Program-made: the position numbers and the translations under genes
Notes under the pieces: generated by a model
Databases searched by the model: none
Told to the model about the DNA's origin: nothing
Seen by the model: only the letters and a program-made list of their open reading frames with translations
Shown here: piece by piece, positions 16,491 through 25,235 of the stretch
Layout: every line of letters begins with the position of its first letter
How positions within the stretch are numbered: position 1 is the stretch's first letter
DNA from: an uncultured Lachnospiraceae bacterium
GTDB lineage: Bacteria > Bacillota > Clostridia > Lachnospirales > Lachnospiraceae
Direction of reading: 5' to 3'
Length of the DNA: 64,000 bases
Assembly: GCA_910588825.1 (NCBI GenBank)
Contig: CAJURF010000009.1
Span: forward strand, 7,553-71,552

Positions 16491-18599
16491 ATGGCGGCAA
16501 AAAAAGGAAATTTATCCATTAATAGTGAAAACATATTCCCGATTATCAAAAAATGGCTTTATTCAGACCATGATATTTTTTTCAGAGAGATGGTATCCAA
16601 TGGCTGTGATGCTATTACTAAGCTGAAAAAACTGGAAATTATGGGAGAATACCAGTTCCCGGATGACTATAAGGCAAAAATTGATGTGATTGTAAATCCG
16701 GAAGAAAAGAGCCTGAAGTTTATTGATAATGGTATCGGTATGGATGCGGATGAGGTGGAAGAATACATCACGCAGATTGCCTTTTCCGGTGCCACAGAAT
16801 TTTTGGAAAAATATAAGGACAAGACTACAGATGACCAGATGATCGGCCACTTTGGACTGGGCTTTTATTCGGCATTTATGGTAGCGGATGTGGTGCACAT
16901 TGATACTCTTTCCTATAAAGAAGGGGCTAAGCCAGTGCACTGGACCTGTGACGGGGGCACAGAATATGAGATCTCAGAAGGCAATAAAAATACAGTAGGT
17001 ACAGAGATTACTCTGTTCCTCGGGGAATCCAGTGTGGAATTTGCCAACGAATACCGGGCAAGGGAGATTATCGAGAAGTACTGCTCATTTATGCCGGTGA
17101 ACATCTATCTGAGCAAGGCAAATGCAGAACAGGAATATGAGACCATTGACGAAGAAGACCTGCAGGATGACGATGTTGTAGTAGAACATATCCATGAAGA
17201 AGCCAAGACAGAGGAAAAGGAAAATGATAAAGGAGAGAAAGAAGTAGTAGAGATCTCTCCGGCCAGGGACAGGGTGAAGATTAACAAACGTCCGGTTTCT
17301 CTCAGCGATCCGGAGCCATTGTGGAATAAACATCCCAATGAGTGCAAAGATGAGGATTATAAAGAGTTTTACCGGAAGGTATTTATGGACTTCAAGGAGC
17401 CGCTGTTCTGGATTCATCTGAATATGGACTATCCCTTTAACTTGAAAGGTATTCTGTATTTCCCGAAAATCAATACGGAGTATGACTCCATTGAGGGAAC
17501 CATTAAGCTGTACAATAACCAGGTATTTATTGCGGATAATATTAAGGAAGTGATTCCTGAATTTTTGATGCTGCTTAAAGGAGTGATTGACTGTCCGGAC
17601 CTGCCTTTGAATGTGTCCAGAAGCGCCCTGCAGAATGATGGATTCGTGAAGAAGATCTCAGAATACATTACTAAGAAAGTGGCAGATAAGCTCACTGGTA
17701 TGTGTAAGACAAAACGGGAAGACTATGAGTCTTACTGGGATGATATCAGTCCCTTTATCAAATTCGGTTGTATTAAAGACGACAAGTTCTCTGAGCGTAT
17801 GATGGATTACATTCTGTTCAAGAACCTGGATGATAAATACCTCACTCTGAAAGACTGCATTGAGGAAAATAAAGAGCCTGAGGACAAGGAGGCTGAGTCT
17901 GCGGATATTACGAAAGAGGACAAGCCTCAGGAGGATGGCGCAGCTAAGGAAGATGCCCAGGGGGATGATGCCGGGGAGGACGAAGGCAAGGAGCCGAAGA
18001 AAACCACAATCTTCTATGTGACAGACCCGGTACAGCAGAGCCAGTATATTAATCTGTTCCGGGAGCAGGGGCTGGATGCGGTGCATCTGCAGCACAACAT
18101 TGATAATGCGTTTATCTCCCATATGGAACGCCTCAATGACAAAATTAAATTCCAGCGCATTGATGCCGATATGACAGAGGCAGTGGTGGAAGCCGATGCA
18201 GATGAGGAGACGGCAAAGGCCCTCACTGAGCTGTTCCGGAAACAGCTGGACAATGAGTCTCTGAATGTGAAAGTGGAGAATCTGAAAAATGAAAACGTAT
18301 CTTCCATGATGACATTGGAAGAAGACAGCCGCCGTATGCAGGAAATGATGAAGATGTACAGCATGGGCGGAATGGGGGGCATGGACCCCAACATGTTCGG
18401 CGGAAAAGAAACACTGGTGCTCAACGCAAAGAACCAGCTGGTTCAGTATCTGGCTGCAAATCAGGAATCCGAGCATGTGCAGATGCTCTGCCAGCAGCTG
18501 TATGACCTGGCTATGATCAGCCATAAACCGCTGGCACCTGAGGCAATGACTAAGTTTATTGCACGCAGCAATGAGATTATGATGCTGCTGACAAAGTAA
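16491..18599 (+). CDS. htpG: HtpG, bacterial Hsp90 chaperone
   Basis: The protein has 702 residues, an ATP-dependent cytosolic chaperone. The N-terminal GHKL ATPase motifs are visible: REMVSNGCDAI, DNGIGM, GHFGLGFYSAF and GTEITLFL. The middle domain has PLFWIHLN and LPLNVSRSALQND (catalytic-loop Arg), and the C-terminal dimerisation region ends at LLTK. The length exceeds the ~625 of typical HtpG because of two charged insertions: about residues 218-255 (EAKTEEKENDKGEKE) and 460-505 (Asp/Glu-rich). Such linkers occur in several clostridial homologues. It is controlled by CIRCE and a SigA promoter. Its gene converges with metG and ends in a shared hairpin. Confidence 0.97.
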   Translation: MAAKKGNLSINSENIFPIIKKWLYSDHDIFFREMVSNGCDAITKLKKLEIMGEYQFPDDYKAKIDVIVNPEEKSLKFIDNGIGMDADEVEEYITQIAFSGATEFLEKYKDKTTDDQMIGHFGLGFYSAFMVADVVHIDTLSYKEGAKPVHWTCDGGTEYEISEGNKNTVGTEITLFLGESSVEFANEYRAREIIEKYCSFMPVNIYLSKANAEQEYETIDEEDLQDDDVVVEHIHEEAKTEEKENDKGEKEVVEISPARDRVKINKRPVSLSDPEPLWNKHPNECKDEDYKEFYRKVFMDFKEPLFWIHLNMDYPFNLKGILYFPKINTEYDSIEGTIKLYNNQVFIADNIKEVIPEFLMLLKGVIDCPDLPLNVSRSALQNDGFVKKISEYITKKVADKLTGMCKTKREDYESYWDDISPFIKFGCIKDDKFSERMMDYILFKNLDDKYLTLKDCIEENKEPEDKEAESADITKEDKPQEDGAAKEDAQGDDAGEDEGKEPKKTTIFYVTDPVQQSQYINLFREQGLDAVHLQHNIDNAFISHMERLNDKIKFQRIDADMTEAVVEADADEETAKALTELFRKQLDNESLNVKVENLKNENVSSMMTLEEDSRRMQEMMKMYSMGGMGGMDPNMFGGKETLVLNAKNQLVQYLAANQESEHVQMLCQQLYDLAMISHKPLAPEAMTKFIARSNEIMMLLTK

Positions 18600-18617
18600 A
18601 TATTTGAATATAACAAA

Positions 18618-18648
18618 GAAGCCCCTGGGATGTATTCCCAGGGGCTTC
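18618..18648. terminator. Bidirectional hairpin between htpG and metG
   Basis: GAAGCCCCTGGGA (18618-18630) pairs exactly with TCCCAGGGGCTTC (18636-18648) across a 5-base loop. T-rich sequence follows on the minus side and is weaker on the plus side. It lies between the two convergent stops. Confidence 0.8.
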
Positions 18649-18676
18649 TCTATGGAATGGAGCACTAGGTTCTCTC

Positions 18677-20623
18677 TTAGCAGATTTCTGCCCCTGCAGG
18701 CATTTCTCTGTCCGGTGTCAGCAGCGCCAGATGCCCGTCTGCATCTTCTGCGCACAGAATCATCCCTTCTGACATAATACCGGCCAGTTTGGCTGGTTTT
18801 AAGTTTGTCACCACCATAACCTTCTTCCCCACCATTTCTTCCGGAGTGTAGTCAGATTTAATACCTGAGACAATCTGCCTTACCTGGCTGCCGATACGCA
18901 CCTGAGAACACAGCAGCTTCCGCGATTTCTTCACAGCCTCGCAGGCAATGATTTCTCCAACCTGGAACTGCAGTTTTTCAAAATCATCAAAAGTAATCTC
19001 TGGTTTTGGCTCCAGGTCCACAACCGGGCCGTGGGTTTCCTCTGCTTTGGGCGGATGGAGTTCTTCCACTTTCTGCAGCACTTCTTTGATATCCTGGCGG
19101 GCAAAAAGGATTTCCGGTTTGTCAGTCACCCGGTTTCCAGAAGGATAAAGGCCGAATGTCTCCAGGGTGTCCAGGCCGCGTTTCTCCACCTGCAGCTGTT
19201 TTAAAATCCTCTGGGCAGTCTTGGGCATGAAAGACTCCAGCAAAGTGGTGCCCATGTAAATACCCTCAGCCAGATTGTAGAGCACTTCAGCCAGACGGTC
19301 TTTCTTGTCCGGGTCTTTTGCCAGGGCCCAGGGCATGGTCTCATCAATATATTTATTGCAGCGTTTGAACAGGGTGAAAATCTCTGTTATGGCATCTGCC
19401 ACCCGCAGGTCTTCCATCTTGGCAGTGACTTTTCCCACTGTGGAGACAGCAACTGCTTTCAGGTCGTCATCCACCGGCTCGATTACTTGAGTGTTGGTAA
19501 CTACCCCGTCGAAAAATTTGTTGGACATGGAGAGTGTGCGGTTTACCAGATTGCCCAGCGTGTTGGCAAGCTCGGAATTCATCCGTTCCACCAATAGCTC
19601 CCAGGTAATCACTCCGTCATTTTCAAAAGGCATTTCGTGAAGGACAAAGAAGCGTACAGCGTCTACCCCGAAGAAATCAGCCAGTTCGTCTGCATATAAT
19701 ACATTACCCTTTGACTTGCTCATCTTTCCCTCGCCCTGGAGCAGCCAGGGATGGCCGAATATCTGCCTGGGCAGCGGAAGATCCAGTGCCATCAGGAATA
19801 TGGGCCAGTAGATGGTGTGGAAACGGATAATGTCTTTTCCAATTAAATGAAGTTCTGCGGGCCAATTTTTCTTAAACTGTTCTGTGTCCGGCCCATCGCA
19901 GTCATAACCGATACCTGTGATGTAGTTGGTGAGCGCGTCCAGCCACACGTAAATCACATGATCAGTGTCAAAAGGCACCTGGATGCCCCATTTGAAGGAA
20001 GTACGGGAGACACACAGATCCTGAAGCCCGGGCAGCAGGAAGTTATTCATGATCTCGTTTTTCCGGGACACAGGCTGGATGAATTCCGGATGGCTGTTAA
20101 TGTGTTCGATGAGCCTGTCCGCGTATTTGCTCATTTTGAAGAAATAGGCTTCCTCCTTGGCTGGAATCACTTCCCTGCCGCAGTCCGGGCATTTCCCGTC
20201 TTTCAGCTGAGACTCCGTGAAAAAGGATTCACAGGGGGTACAGTACAGACCCTCGTAATATCCCTTGTAAATATCACCCTGGTCATAAAGTTTCTTGAAA
20301 ATTTTCTGTACCTGCTTTTCATGGTCTTCGTCAGTGGTGCGGATGAATTTGTCATAAGAGGTGTCCATCAAATCCCAGATGCGCTTGATTTCTCCCGCCA
20401 CACTGTCTACAAATTCTTTGGGGGTGACGCCGGCATCGGCCGCTTTCAGCTCTACCTTCTGGCCGTGCTCATCGGTTCCTGTCTGGAAAAATACGTCGTA
20501 TCCCTGCTGTCTTTTAAAGCGGGCGATGCTGTCGGCAAGAACTGCCTCATAAGTGTTGCCGATATGGGGCTTGCCCGATGTATAGGCAATAGCCGTTGTC
20601 ATGTAAAATTTTCCTTTGCTCAT
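18677..20623 (-). CDS. metG: Methionyl-tRNA synthetase
   Basis: The protein has 648 residues. This class I synthetase charges tRNA-Met in the cytosol. It shows the HIGN signature (KPHIGNTYEA), a zinc knuckle (CTPC and CPDC, about residues 127-148) and the catalytic KMSKSKGN. The anticodon-binding helical domain follows. The last ~110 residues form an EMAP/Arc1p-type tRNA-binding OB fold (VGEIIACEAV, KKVMVVTNLKPAKLAG), which drives dimerisation. The total length is as expected for the Bacillus-type enzyme. It is preceded by a T-box leader, so expression should rise when uncharged tRNA-Met accumulates. Confidence 0.97.
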   Translation of the reverse strand: MSKGKFYMTTAIAYTSGKPHIGNTYEAVLADSIARFKRQQGYDVFFQTGTDEHGQKVELKAADAGVTPKEFVDSVAGEIKRIWDLMDTSYDKFIRTTDEDHEKQVQKIFKKLYDQGDIYKGYYEGLYCTPCESFFTESQLKDGKCPDCGREVIPAKEEAYFFKMSKYADRLIEHINSHPEFIQPVSRKNEIMNNFLLPGLQDLCVSRTSFKWGIQVPFDTDHVIYVWLDALTNYITGIGYDCDGPDTEQFKKNWPAELHLIGKDIIRFHTIYWPIFLMALDLPLPRQIFGHPWLLQGEGKMSKSKGNVLYADELADFFGVDAVRFFVLHEMPFENDGVITWELLVERMNSELANTLGNLVNRTLSMSNKFFDGVVTNTQVIEPVDDDLKAVAVSTVGKVTAKMEDLRVADAITEIFTLFKRCNKYIDETMPWALAKDPDKKDRLAEVLYNLAEGIYMGTTLLESFMPKTAQRILKQLQVEKRGLDTLETFGLYPSGNRVTDKPEILFARQDIKEVLQKVEELHPPKAEETHGPVVDLEPKPEITFDDFEKLQFQVGEIIACEAVKKSRKLLCSQVRIGSQVRQIVSGIKSDYTPEEMVGKKVMVVTNLKPAKLAGIMSEGMILCAEDADGHLALLTPDREMPAGAEIC

Positions 20624-20704
20624 AAATTATTCTCCTATTCTTATTTAGATTGTCCTATCATATGCCCGAAAAGAGCTGGATTAAGAAAGAATACTGCTTC
20701 TTAT

Positions 20705-21000
20705 ACGATAAAAAAACGCCTTCCCTCCAAAATTCGGAGGAAGACGATTCATACCGTGTTACCACTTCCATTCATCTGCACCTCACAGTGCAGACCTTAT
20801 CGGGTACAGTAATACCCTATCGCTATAACAGGCGAATCCTGTCGCAGCCTTACCAGAAACCTGTGGTTCGGTGCGCCTCTCAGAAGCCATGTTCCATCGG
20901 TATCCATACATCCCCTCTCAGCTCCAGGAGACAGCAGGATGCTTCTCCGTTGTGGGAATTCTCTGTGGTATCTCCACGGATGTACTCTCTTCGTCATTGT
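20705..21000 (-). ncRNA. T-box leader of metG
   Basis: Read on the minus strand, the leader has a long stem I region (from about 21000), then the T-box sequence AAGTGGTAACACGGT (20753-20767). A terminator follows: CTTCCTCC pairs with GGAGGGAAG, followed by seven Ts (20709-20743). The antiterminator would form when the leader pairs with the free CCA end of uncharged tRNA. An ATG at 20888-20890 in the stem I loop is a plausible methionine specifier; a second ATG lies at 20894-20896. The metG start is about 80 bases after the terminator. Confidence 0.85.
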
Positions 21001-21043
21001 GTTTGGCTTGTTGATGGGCTTGCCCCATCGGATTAGTAGTATT

Positions 21044-21072
21044 AGAGTATCATATATTTATTTGTTTGTAAA
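21044..21072 (-). promoter_or_regulatory. Promoter of the metG T-box transcript
   Basis: On the minus strand TTTACA (21067-21072), a 17-base spacer and TACTCT (21044-21049) with an extended TG two bases upstream form a plausible vegetative promoter. It would start the T-box transcript about 35 bases before stem I. Confidence 0.5.
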
Positions 21073-21273
21073 TTATTTTTTTGGGATTTTGGTGTTTGGG
21101 TTTCTGTTTCTGTTGATGGATATTGAGAGATTTCTAAAAAACTTGAAAATATTCCTTACAAGGAATACAATAGGCTGTAGAATTGCCATTGGCAGAGAGG
21201 ACGATACAAGTTGTGAAGGATATATGAAAGTGCCAAGAGAATAGGTGGCATTACAAAGTAAAGGGACTGTTGT

Positions 21274-21987
21274 ATGGATGAATATGCGCTCATGACATAT
21301 TATGTAAGATATTTGAAGGAGATACGAAAGGTTTCTGATTCTACAGTAAAGCATTACCAGGAGGCGCTGCGATATATATCAAAGCGTCTGGTGGAGAAAG
21401 GAAAATTGCAGCAGACTGTGTATGAAATACAGGAGCTTAGTGAATTGGAGATGATTAGAACTTATTTGTATAATGATCCTGGTTTTGTGGCTCTCGATAA
21501 GCGTGGTCATCAGATGTATAGTGCTGGGTTTAATAATTATTATAAGTTTGCCAGTGGACAGGGATTTTCTAATATTCACCAGCAGATTGGCGTCATGGAT
21601 ATAGAAGTGCCTGTTGCGGAAAAACAAACATATACAATGGAAGTTTGGAAAAGATCTGCAATTATAAAAATCCAGTCAATAGAATCAGCAGGATATCAAT
21701 GTGAGATAGACCCTAAGCACAACACATTCACGGCAAAAAGTACAGGGCATCCGTATATGGAGGGACATCATGCTCTTCCAATGAAGCATCAGGATAAGTT
21801 TTCTAAAAGCTTAGATATATATGCAAATATTATTTGTCTCTGTCCTATATGTCATAGACTTTTGCATTATGGCGTTGAATCAGAAAAAGAGAATGTATTA
21901 AATAAGATTTATTATGATAGATCGGTTCGTTTGGCAGCAAGTGGAATAAAAATTAGCAAAACAGATTTTAAAAAATTAGTGGTGTAA
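21274..21987 (+). CDS. HNH endonuclease with SAM-like N-terminal domain
   Basis: The protein has 237 residues. The N-terminal ~100 residues look like the core-binding (SAM-like) domain of tyrosine recombinases: MTYYVRYLKEIRKVSDSTVKHYQ and AGFNNYYKFASG. The C-terminal half is an HNH/McrA-type nuclease with CEIDP, EGHHALPMKHQ, NIICLCPICHRLLHYG; the His-His pair and the Cys-x2-Cys knuckle (CPIC) are present. Such stand-alone nucleases often restrict modified or foreign DNA, but no methyltransferase or other defence gene is adjacent. Start: ATG after AAAGGGA. The gene is AT-rich relative to its neighbours, which suggests horizontal acquisition. Confidence 0.75.
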   Translation: MDEYALMTYYVRYLKEIRKVSDSTVKHYQEALRYISKRLVEKGKLQQTVYEIQELSELEMIRTYLYNDPGFVALDKRGHQMYSAGFNNYYKFASGQGFSNIHQQIGVMDIEVPVAEKQTYTMEVWKRSAIIKIQSIESAGYQCEIDPKHNTFTAKSTGHPYMEGHHALPMKHQDKFSKSLDIYANIICLCPICHRLLHYGVESEKENVLNKIYYDRSVRLAASGIKISKTDFKKLVV

Positions 21988-22080
21988 TGTATCGCGATTG
22001 ATTAAACTTTACAAACCACCCAAAAAAGAATATACTGAAATGTATCGAAACATCATTATAAAATACAGGGAAGTGATACA

Positions 22081-22596
22081 ATGAATTGTTGTCCAAAATG
22101 TGGAAGTCCCGTTCAGGATGGAATGAGATACTGTCCTGGATGCGGGGAAAGAATCACCCAGGAGAGTTACAGTCAAAGTTATTATCAGGATGGAATGAAT
22201 TACGGCTTTCAGGAAAACATGAATTATGGCTGTCAGGGTCAGGTGTCAGATGAAGTGGTGGATATACAGAAAAACAAAGTCCTGGCGGCGTGTTCTTATT
22301 TTGGGGTGCTGGTGCTTCTGCCTTTGTTTCTAAGCAGAGAATCTCCTTTTGCCCGGTTTCACGCCAACCAGGGTCTGGTGCTTCTGCTGGGTGAGATCAT
22401 CTGTCAGGCTGTCAGCAGAGGGATGCACATGTTACAGGAATGGGGGTGGCCATTCTGGGGTTTCGGCTTGATGGGAGGGGCGCTGGATATTCTGAATCTG
22501 GTGTTTCTGGTATTTTCTATCTGGGGAGTTATTAATGTGTGTACGGGAAAATATGCTGAGATTCCGGTTATCGGTTCGATACAGCTTTTGAAGTAG
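22081..22596 (+). CDS. Zinc-ribbon membrane protein (DUF4870-like)
   Basis: The protein has 171 residues. An N-terminal zinc ribbon with two knuckles (CPKCGSPV and CPGCGERI, residues 4-22) is followed by a polar Tyr/Gln/Asn-rich linker (about 25-55). Three to four membrane helices come next (about 65-160) with FARFHANQGLVLLL, a motif typical of DUF4870/Tic20-like proteins. The function of these small zinc-ribbon membrane proteins is unknown. The ribosome site is AGGGAAGTG. Its own promoter probably lies in the AT-rich 90 bases upstream. A hairpin terminator follows at 22672-22694. Confidence 0.7.
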   Translation: MNCCPKCGSPVQDGMRYCPGCGERITQESYSQSYYQDGMNYGFQENMNYGCQGQVSDEVVDIQKNKVLAACSYFGVLVLLPLFLSRESPFARFHANQGLVLLLGEIICQAVSRGMHMLQEWGWPFWGFGLMGGALDILNLVFLVFSIWGVINVCTGKYAEIPVIGSIQLLK

Positions 22597-22671
22597 CGGC
22601 TTACAGCCACAGGCAGGGAGAGAGCCAGAGCCGTAGTATGAAAAGAAATATCAAAAGATAGAGTAAAGCAC

Positions 22672-22694
22672 AAGGGCAGGTAATACCTGCCCTT
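22672..22694 (+). terminator. Hairpin after the zinc-ribbon gene
   Basis: AAGGGCAGGTA (22672-22682) is an exact inverted repeat of TACCTGCCCTT (22684-22694). The T-tract is poor, so it may be a weak terminator or an RNA stabiliser. Confidence 0.5.
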
Positions 22695-22821
22695 AAATGA
22701 TAGGGAGCTGCCAAAAAAGCGGCCAGAAGGGCGCACATAGAAGTTCTGACTAAAGAGCATCTCATAAAACCAGGCAAAAAGGGACTTCCGAGAGTACATG
22801 ATAGAAGAAAGGGGGAAAACC

Positions 22822-24024
22822 ATGCTGGAAATTAAAGGAGCGGTTACAACAGCCATCTGTTACGCAAATATCATTGAGGAAGAAGCCGTGGAACAGATCC
22901 GCAGAATGTGCGATCAGGAGTTTACGAAGGACTGCCAGGTGAGGATTATGCCGGATGTGCATGCAGGCAAGGGCTGCACCATCGGAACCACCATGACGGT
23001 TAAAGACAAAGCGGTTCCCAACGTAGTGGGCGTGGATATTGGATGCGGTATGTATACAGTGAATCTGGGAAAACAGGAGATTGATCTGGAGCGGTTTGAT
23101 GCGGCCTGCCATTTTGTGCCTTCCGGAATGCGGGCGTGGGAGGGACGGCAGGAGAGATTTCCTTTAACAGAGCTTCGCTGTTACCGTTCTCTGGAGAGAA
23201 CCAAGTGGATCGAGAGGAGTCTGGGAACCCTTGGCGGAGGCAATCATTTTATTGAGATTGACCGCGCATCGGACGGGACAAATTATCTTGTGATTCATAC
23301 AGGGAGCCGGAATCTGGGAAAACAGACAGCGGAGATTTATCAAAAGCTGGCGGTGGAGCTGAATCAGGGAAAGGAGGAGTATTTTAAAAAGAAGGATGCT
23401 CTGATTGCGCAATACAAAGCTGCTGGGCGGAGGAAGGAGATCCAGCAGGCACTTTTGGAACTCCACTGGCAACATAAACCCCTGAGTGTTCCAGAGGATC
23501 TCTGTTATGTGTACGGCAGTTATTTTGAGGATTATCTCCACGATGTGGAAATCTGCCAGGAGTTCGCGGTCAGAAACCGGGAATTGATTGCGGAGATTCT
23601 GCTTGAGAGGACAGGACTTTCCGGAGAGGGAGGATTTCATACCATCCACAATTACATTGACACAGACGAAATGATTCTGCGAAAAGGTGCCATTGCGGCC
23701 CATGACGGAGAGAAAGTGCTGATACCCATTAACATGAGAGATGGCAGTGTGCTGGCAGTGGGAAAGGGAAATCAGGAGTGGAATTATTCTGCGCCCCACG
23801 GCGCGGGACGTGTGATGTCCAGGAAGAAGGCCAAGGCATCTCTGAGTATGGAAGATTATGAGGCGGCCATGGAGGGAATTTATACCACATCGGTGAATGA
23901 GAATACGCTGGATGAGGCGCCGTCGGCATATAAGTCACTGGATGATATCATAGGGGTCATCCGGGATTCGGTGGATGTGATTGAAATCATGAAGCCGATT
24001 TATAATTTTAAAGCCTCCGATTGA
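22822..24024 (+). CDS. rtcB: RtcB family RNA ligase
   Basis: The protein has 400 residues. RtcB joins 2',3'-cyclic phosphate or 3'-phosphate RNA ends to 5'-OH ends using GTP and manganese, repairing tRNA and rRNA. Metal- and guanylate-binding motifs are present: MPDVHAGKGCTIG, VGVDIGCGM (with the metal-binding Cys), GTLGGGNHFIE, HTGSRNLG and the C-terminal APHGAGR with the His that is guanylated. The length matches the shorter bacterial RtcB2-type branch. ATG 22822 follows AAAGGGGGA (22808-22816). There is no adjacent archease or rtcA, and the gene appears monocistronic. Confidence 0.92.
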   Translation: MLEIKGAVTTAICYANIIEEEAVEQIRRMCDQEFTKDCQVRIMPDVHAGKGCTIGTTMTVKDKAVPNVVGVDIGCGMYTVNLGKQEIDLERFDAACHFVPSGMRAWEGRQERFPLTELRCYRSLERTKWIERSLGTLGGGNHFIEIDRASDGTNYLVIHTGSRNLGKQTAEIYQKLAVELNQGKEEYFKKKDALIAQYKAAGRRKEIQQALLELHWQHKPLSVPEDLCYVYGSYFEDYLHDVEICQEFAVRNRELIAEILLERTGLSGEGGFHTIHNYIDTDEMILRKGAIAAHDGEKVLIPINMRDGSVLAVGKGNQEWNYSAPHGAGRVMSRKKAKASLSMEDYEAAMEGIYTTSVNENTLDEAPSAYKSLDDIIGVIRDSVDVIEIMKPIYNFKASD

Positions 24025-24194
24025 TGGTAAATGCTGACACCCCTGCGCACTGAGAGTCATGAAATACTTTGCGCGCTCTGTTATACTGGGTTCGTAAATG
24101 ATCATTACAAAACTGCTTCAAACGCCGCGGGTTTGGAGAAAATAAAAACAAAGCCCGGGCCCGGGTGACGAAATGGATGAAGGAGAGGCAGAAG

Positions 24195-25067
24195 ATGGAC
24201 TGGATTACGGGGATCAGCCAGGCGATTGACTATGTAGAAGACCATATAACAGAACCTGTGAATTATGAGGAAGCAGCAAAATGTGCGTATTCTTCCAGCT
24301 TTCATTTTCAGAGGGTATTTTCTGTGGTCTGTGGTTTTACCCTTGGGGATTATGTAAGGTTCCGCAGGCTGGCCCTTGCCGGCAGGGAGCTTGCGGCGGA
24401 GAATGCCAAGGTGATTGATATTGCCATGAAGTATGGATACGACACGCCGGAGAGTTTTTCCAGGGCATTCACCAGATTTCACGGGTGTTCACCCACCCAG
24501 GCGAAGAAAGGCGCTGTAATCAAGTCATTTTCACGGCTTTCCGTAAAACTAATAGTCAGTGGAGGGACAAAAATGGATTACAGGATCGAGAAGAAGGATG
24601 CGTTTGATGTTCTGGTAAAGCGGAAACGTTTTACGAAGAATAAGGAGATTAACGGACAGGAAATCACAGCATTTTGGGGACAATGTACGGCTGACGGCAC
24701 CATTGACAGAATTACCCGTTATGTGCATAGGGATAATGTGTTTAAAGATTCTATTATCGGAATCGCGCTGGAGTACCTGCCGGGGGATGAGGACTTTCCC
24801 TATGGAATTGGATGCCATTATAACGGGGAACCCGTGACAGATGAGGACCTTGAGGTGGTATCACTTCCAGCGGCGTCTTACGCGGTATTTCCGTGCAGGG
24901 GAGCCATGCCGGAGGCGTTCCAGAAGGTATATAAGTATATCTTTGAGGAATTCTTTTTAAACAGCGAATATCAGCCTAGCGGGGTGGAGATTGAGGCATA
25001 TCCGTCCGCCAATGCCACAGATCCGGATTATTACTGGGAATTGTGGCTGGCTGTGAAAAAGAAATAA
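24195..25067 (+). CDS. AraC-type regulator with GyrI-like effector domain
   Basis: The protein has 290 residues. The N-terminal ~105 residues form an AraC/XylS double HTH: AIDYVEDHITEPVNYEEAA, SSSFHFQRVFSVVCG and IDIAMKYGYDTPESFSRAF. The C-terminal half (from about residue 120) is a GyrI-like/SOUL-fold small-molecule binding domain (YGIGCHYNGEP, YAVFPCRG). This layout matches the Rob/BltR-like multidrug-sensing regulators and activates transcription on ligand binding. ATG 24195 has AGGAGAGG at 24181-24188, preferred over GTG 24165. The regulon is unknown; the next gene (apbE) has its own promoter. Confidence 0.88.
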   Translation: MDWITGISQAIDYVEDHITEPVNYEEAAKCAYSSSFHFQRVFSVVCGFTLGDYVRFRRLALAGRELAAENAKVIDIAMKYGYDTPESFSRAFTRFHGCSPTQAKKGAVIKSFSRLSVKLIVSGGTKMDYRIEKKDAFDVLVKRKRFTKNKEINGQEITAFWGQCTADGTIDRITRYVHRDNVFKDSIIGIALEYLPGDEDFPYGIGCHYNGEPVTDEDLEVVSLPAASYAVFPCRGAMPEAFQKVYKYIFEEFFLNSEYQPSGVEIEAYPSANATDPDYYWELWLAVKKK

Positions 25068-25076
25068 GGGGGTGCG

Positions 25077-25111
25077 GCGCCTGGAGCAGTTTGAATGTGT
25101 GCTCCAGGCGC
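25077..25111 (+). terminator. Terminator after the AraC-type gene
   Basis: GCGCCTGGAGC (25077-25087) pairs with GCTCCAGGCGC (25101-25111), followed by TTTGCTGT. It is a strong stem with a short T run. Confidence 0.65.
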
Positions 25112-25199
25112 TTTGCTGTCATTAGCTCAAGCAGGGAAAATGTCCCGGAATACTGAAAATAGTGTTATGGAAAATGAGAAATGTTATCATCTGAAGGGT

Positions 25200-25229
25200 T
25201 TGACAGAGAGATTTGGATTGTGGTAGACT
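25200..25229 (+). promoter_or_regulatory. Promoter of the flavin cluster
   Basis: TTGACA (25200-25205), an 18-base spacer and TAGACT (25224-25229) lie just upstream of apbE. The predicted start of transcription falls at or beside the A of the apbE ATG (25236), leaving almost no leader and no ribosome site. Confidence 0.55.
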
Positions 25230-25235
25230 ATACGC

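Noticed and set aside
17658..18755. Long open frame of 365 codons on the minus strand across htpG
   Set aside because: It is the antisense shadow of htpG and has unlike composition (many His, Leu, Cys, Ser), no ribosome site and no recognisable domain; it also overlaps the metG end.
19847..20812. 321-codon plus-strand frame opposite metG and its leader
   Set aside because: It lies over metG codons and the T-box leader and has no start signals or family features.
22597..22821. Possible riboswitch upstream of rtcB
   Set aside because: Only a simple hairpin at 22672-22694 is present; no conserved riboswitch core was recognised.
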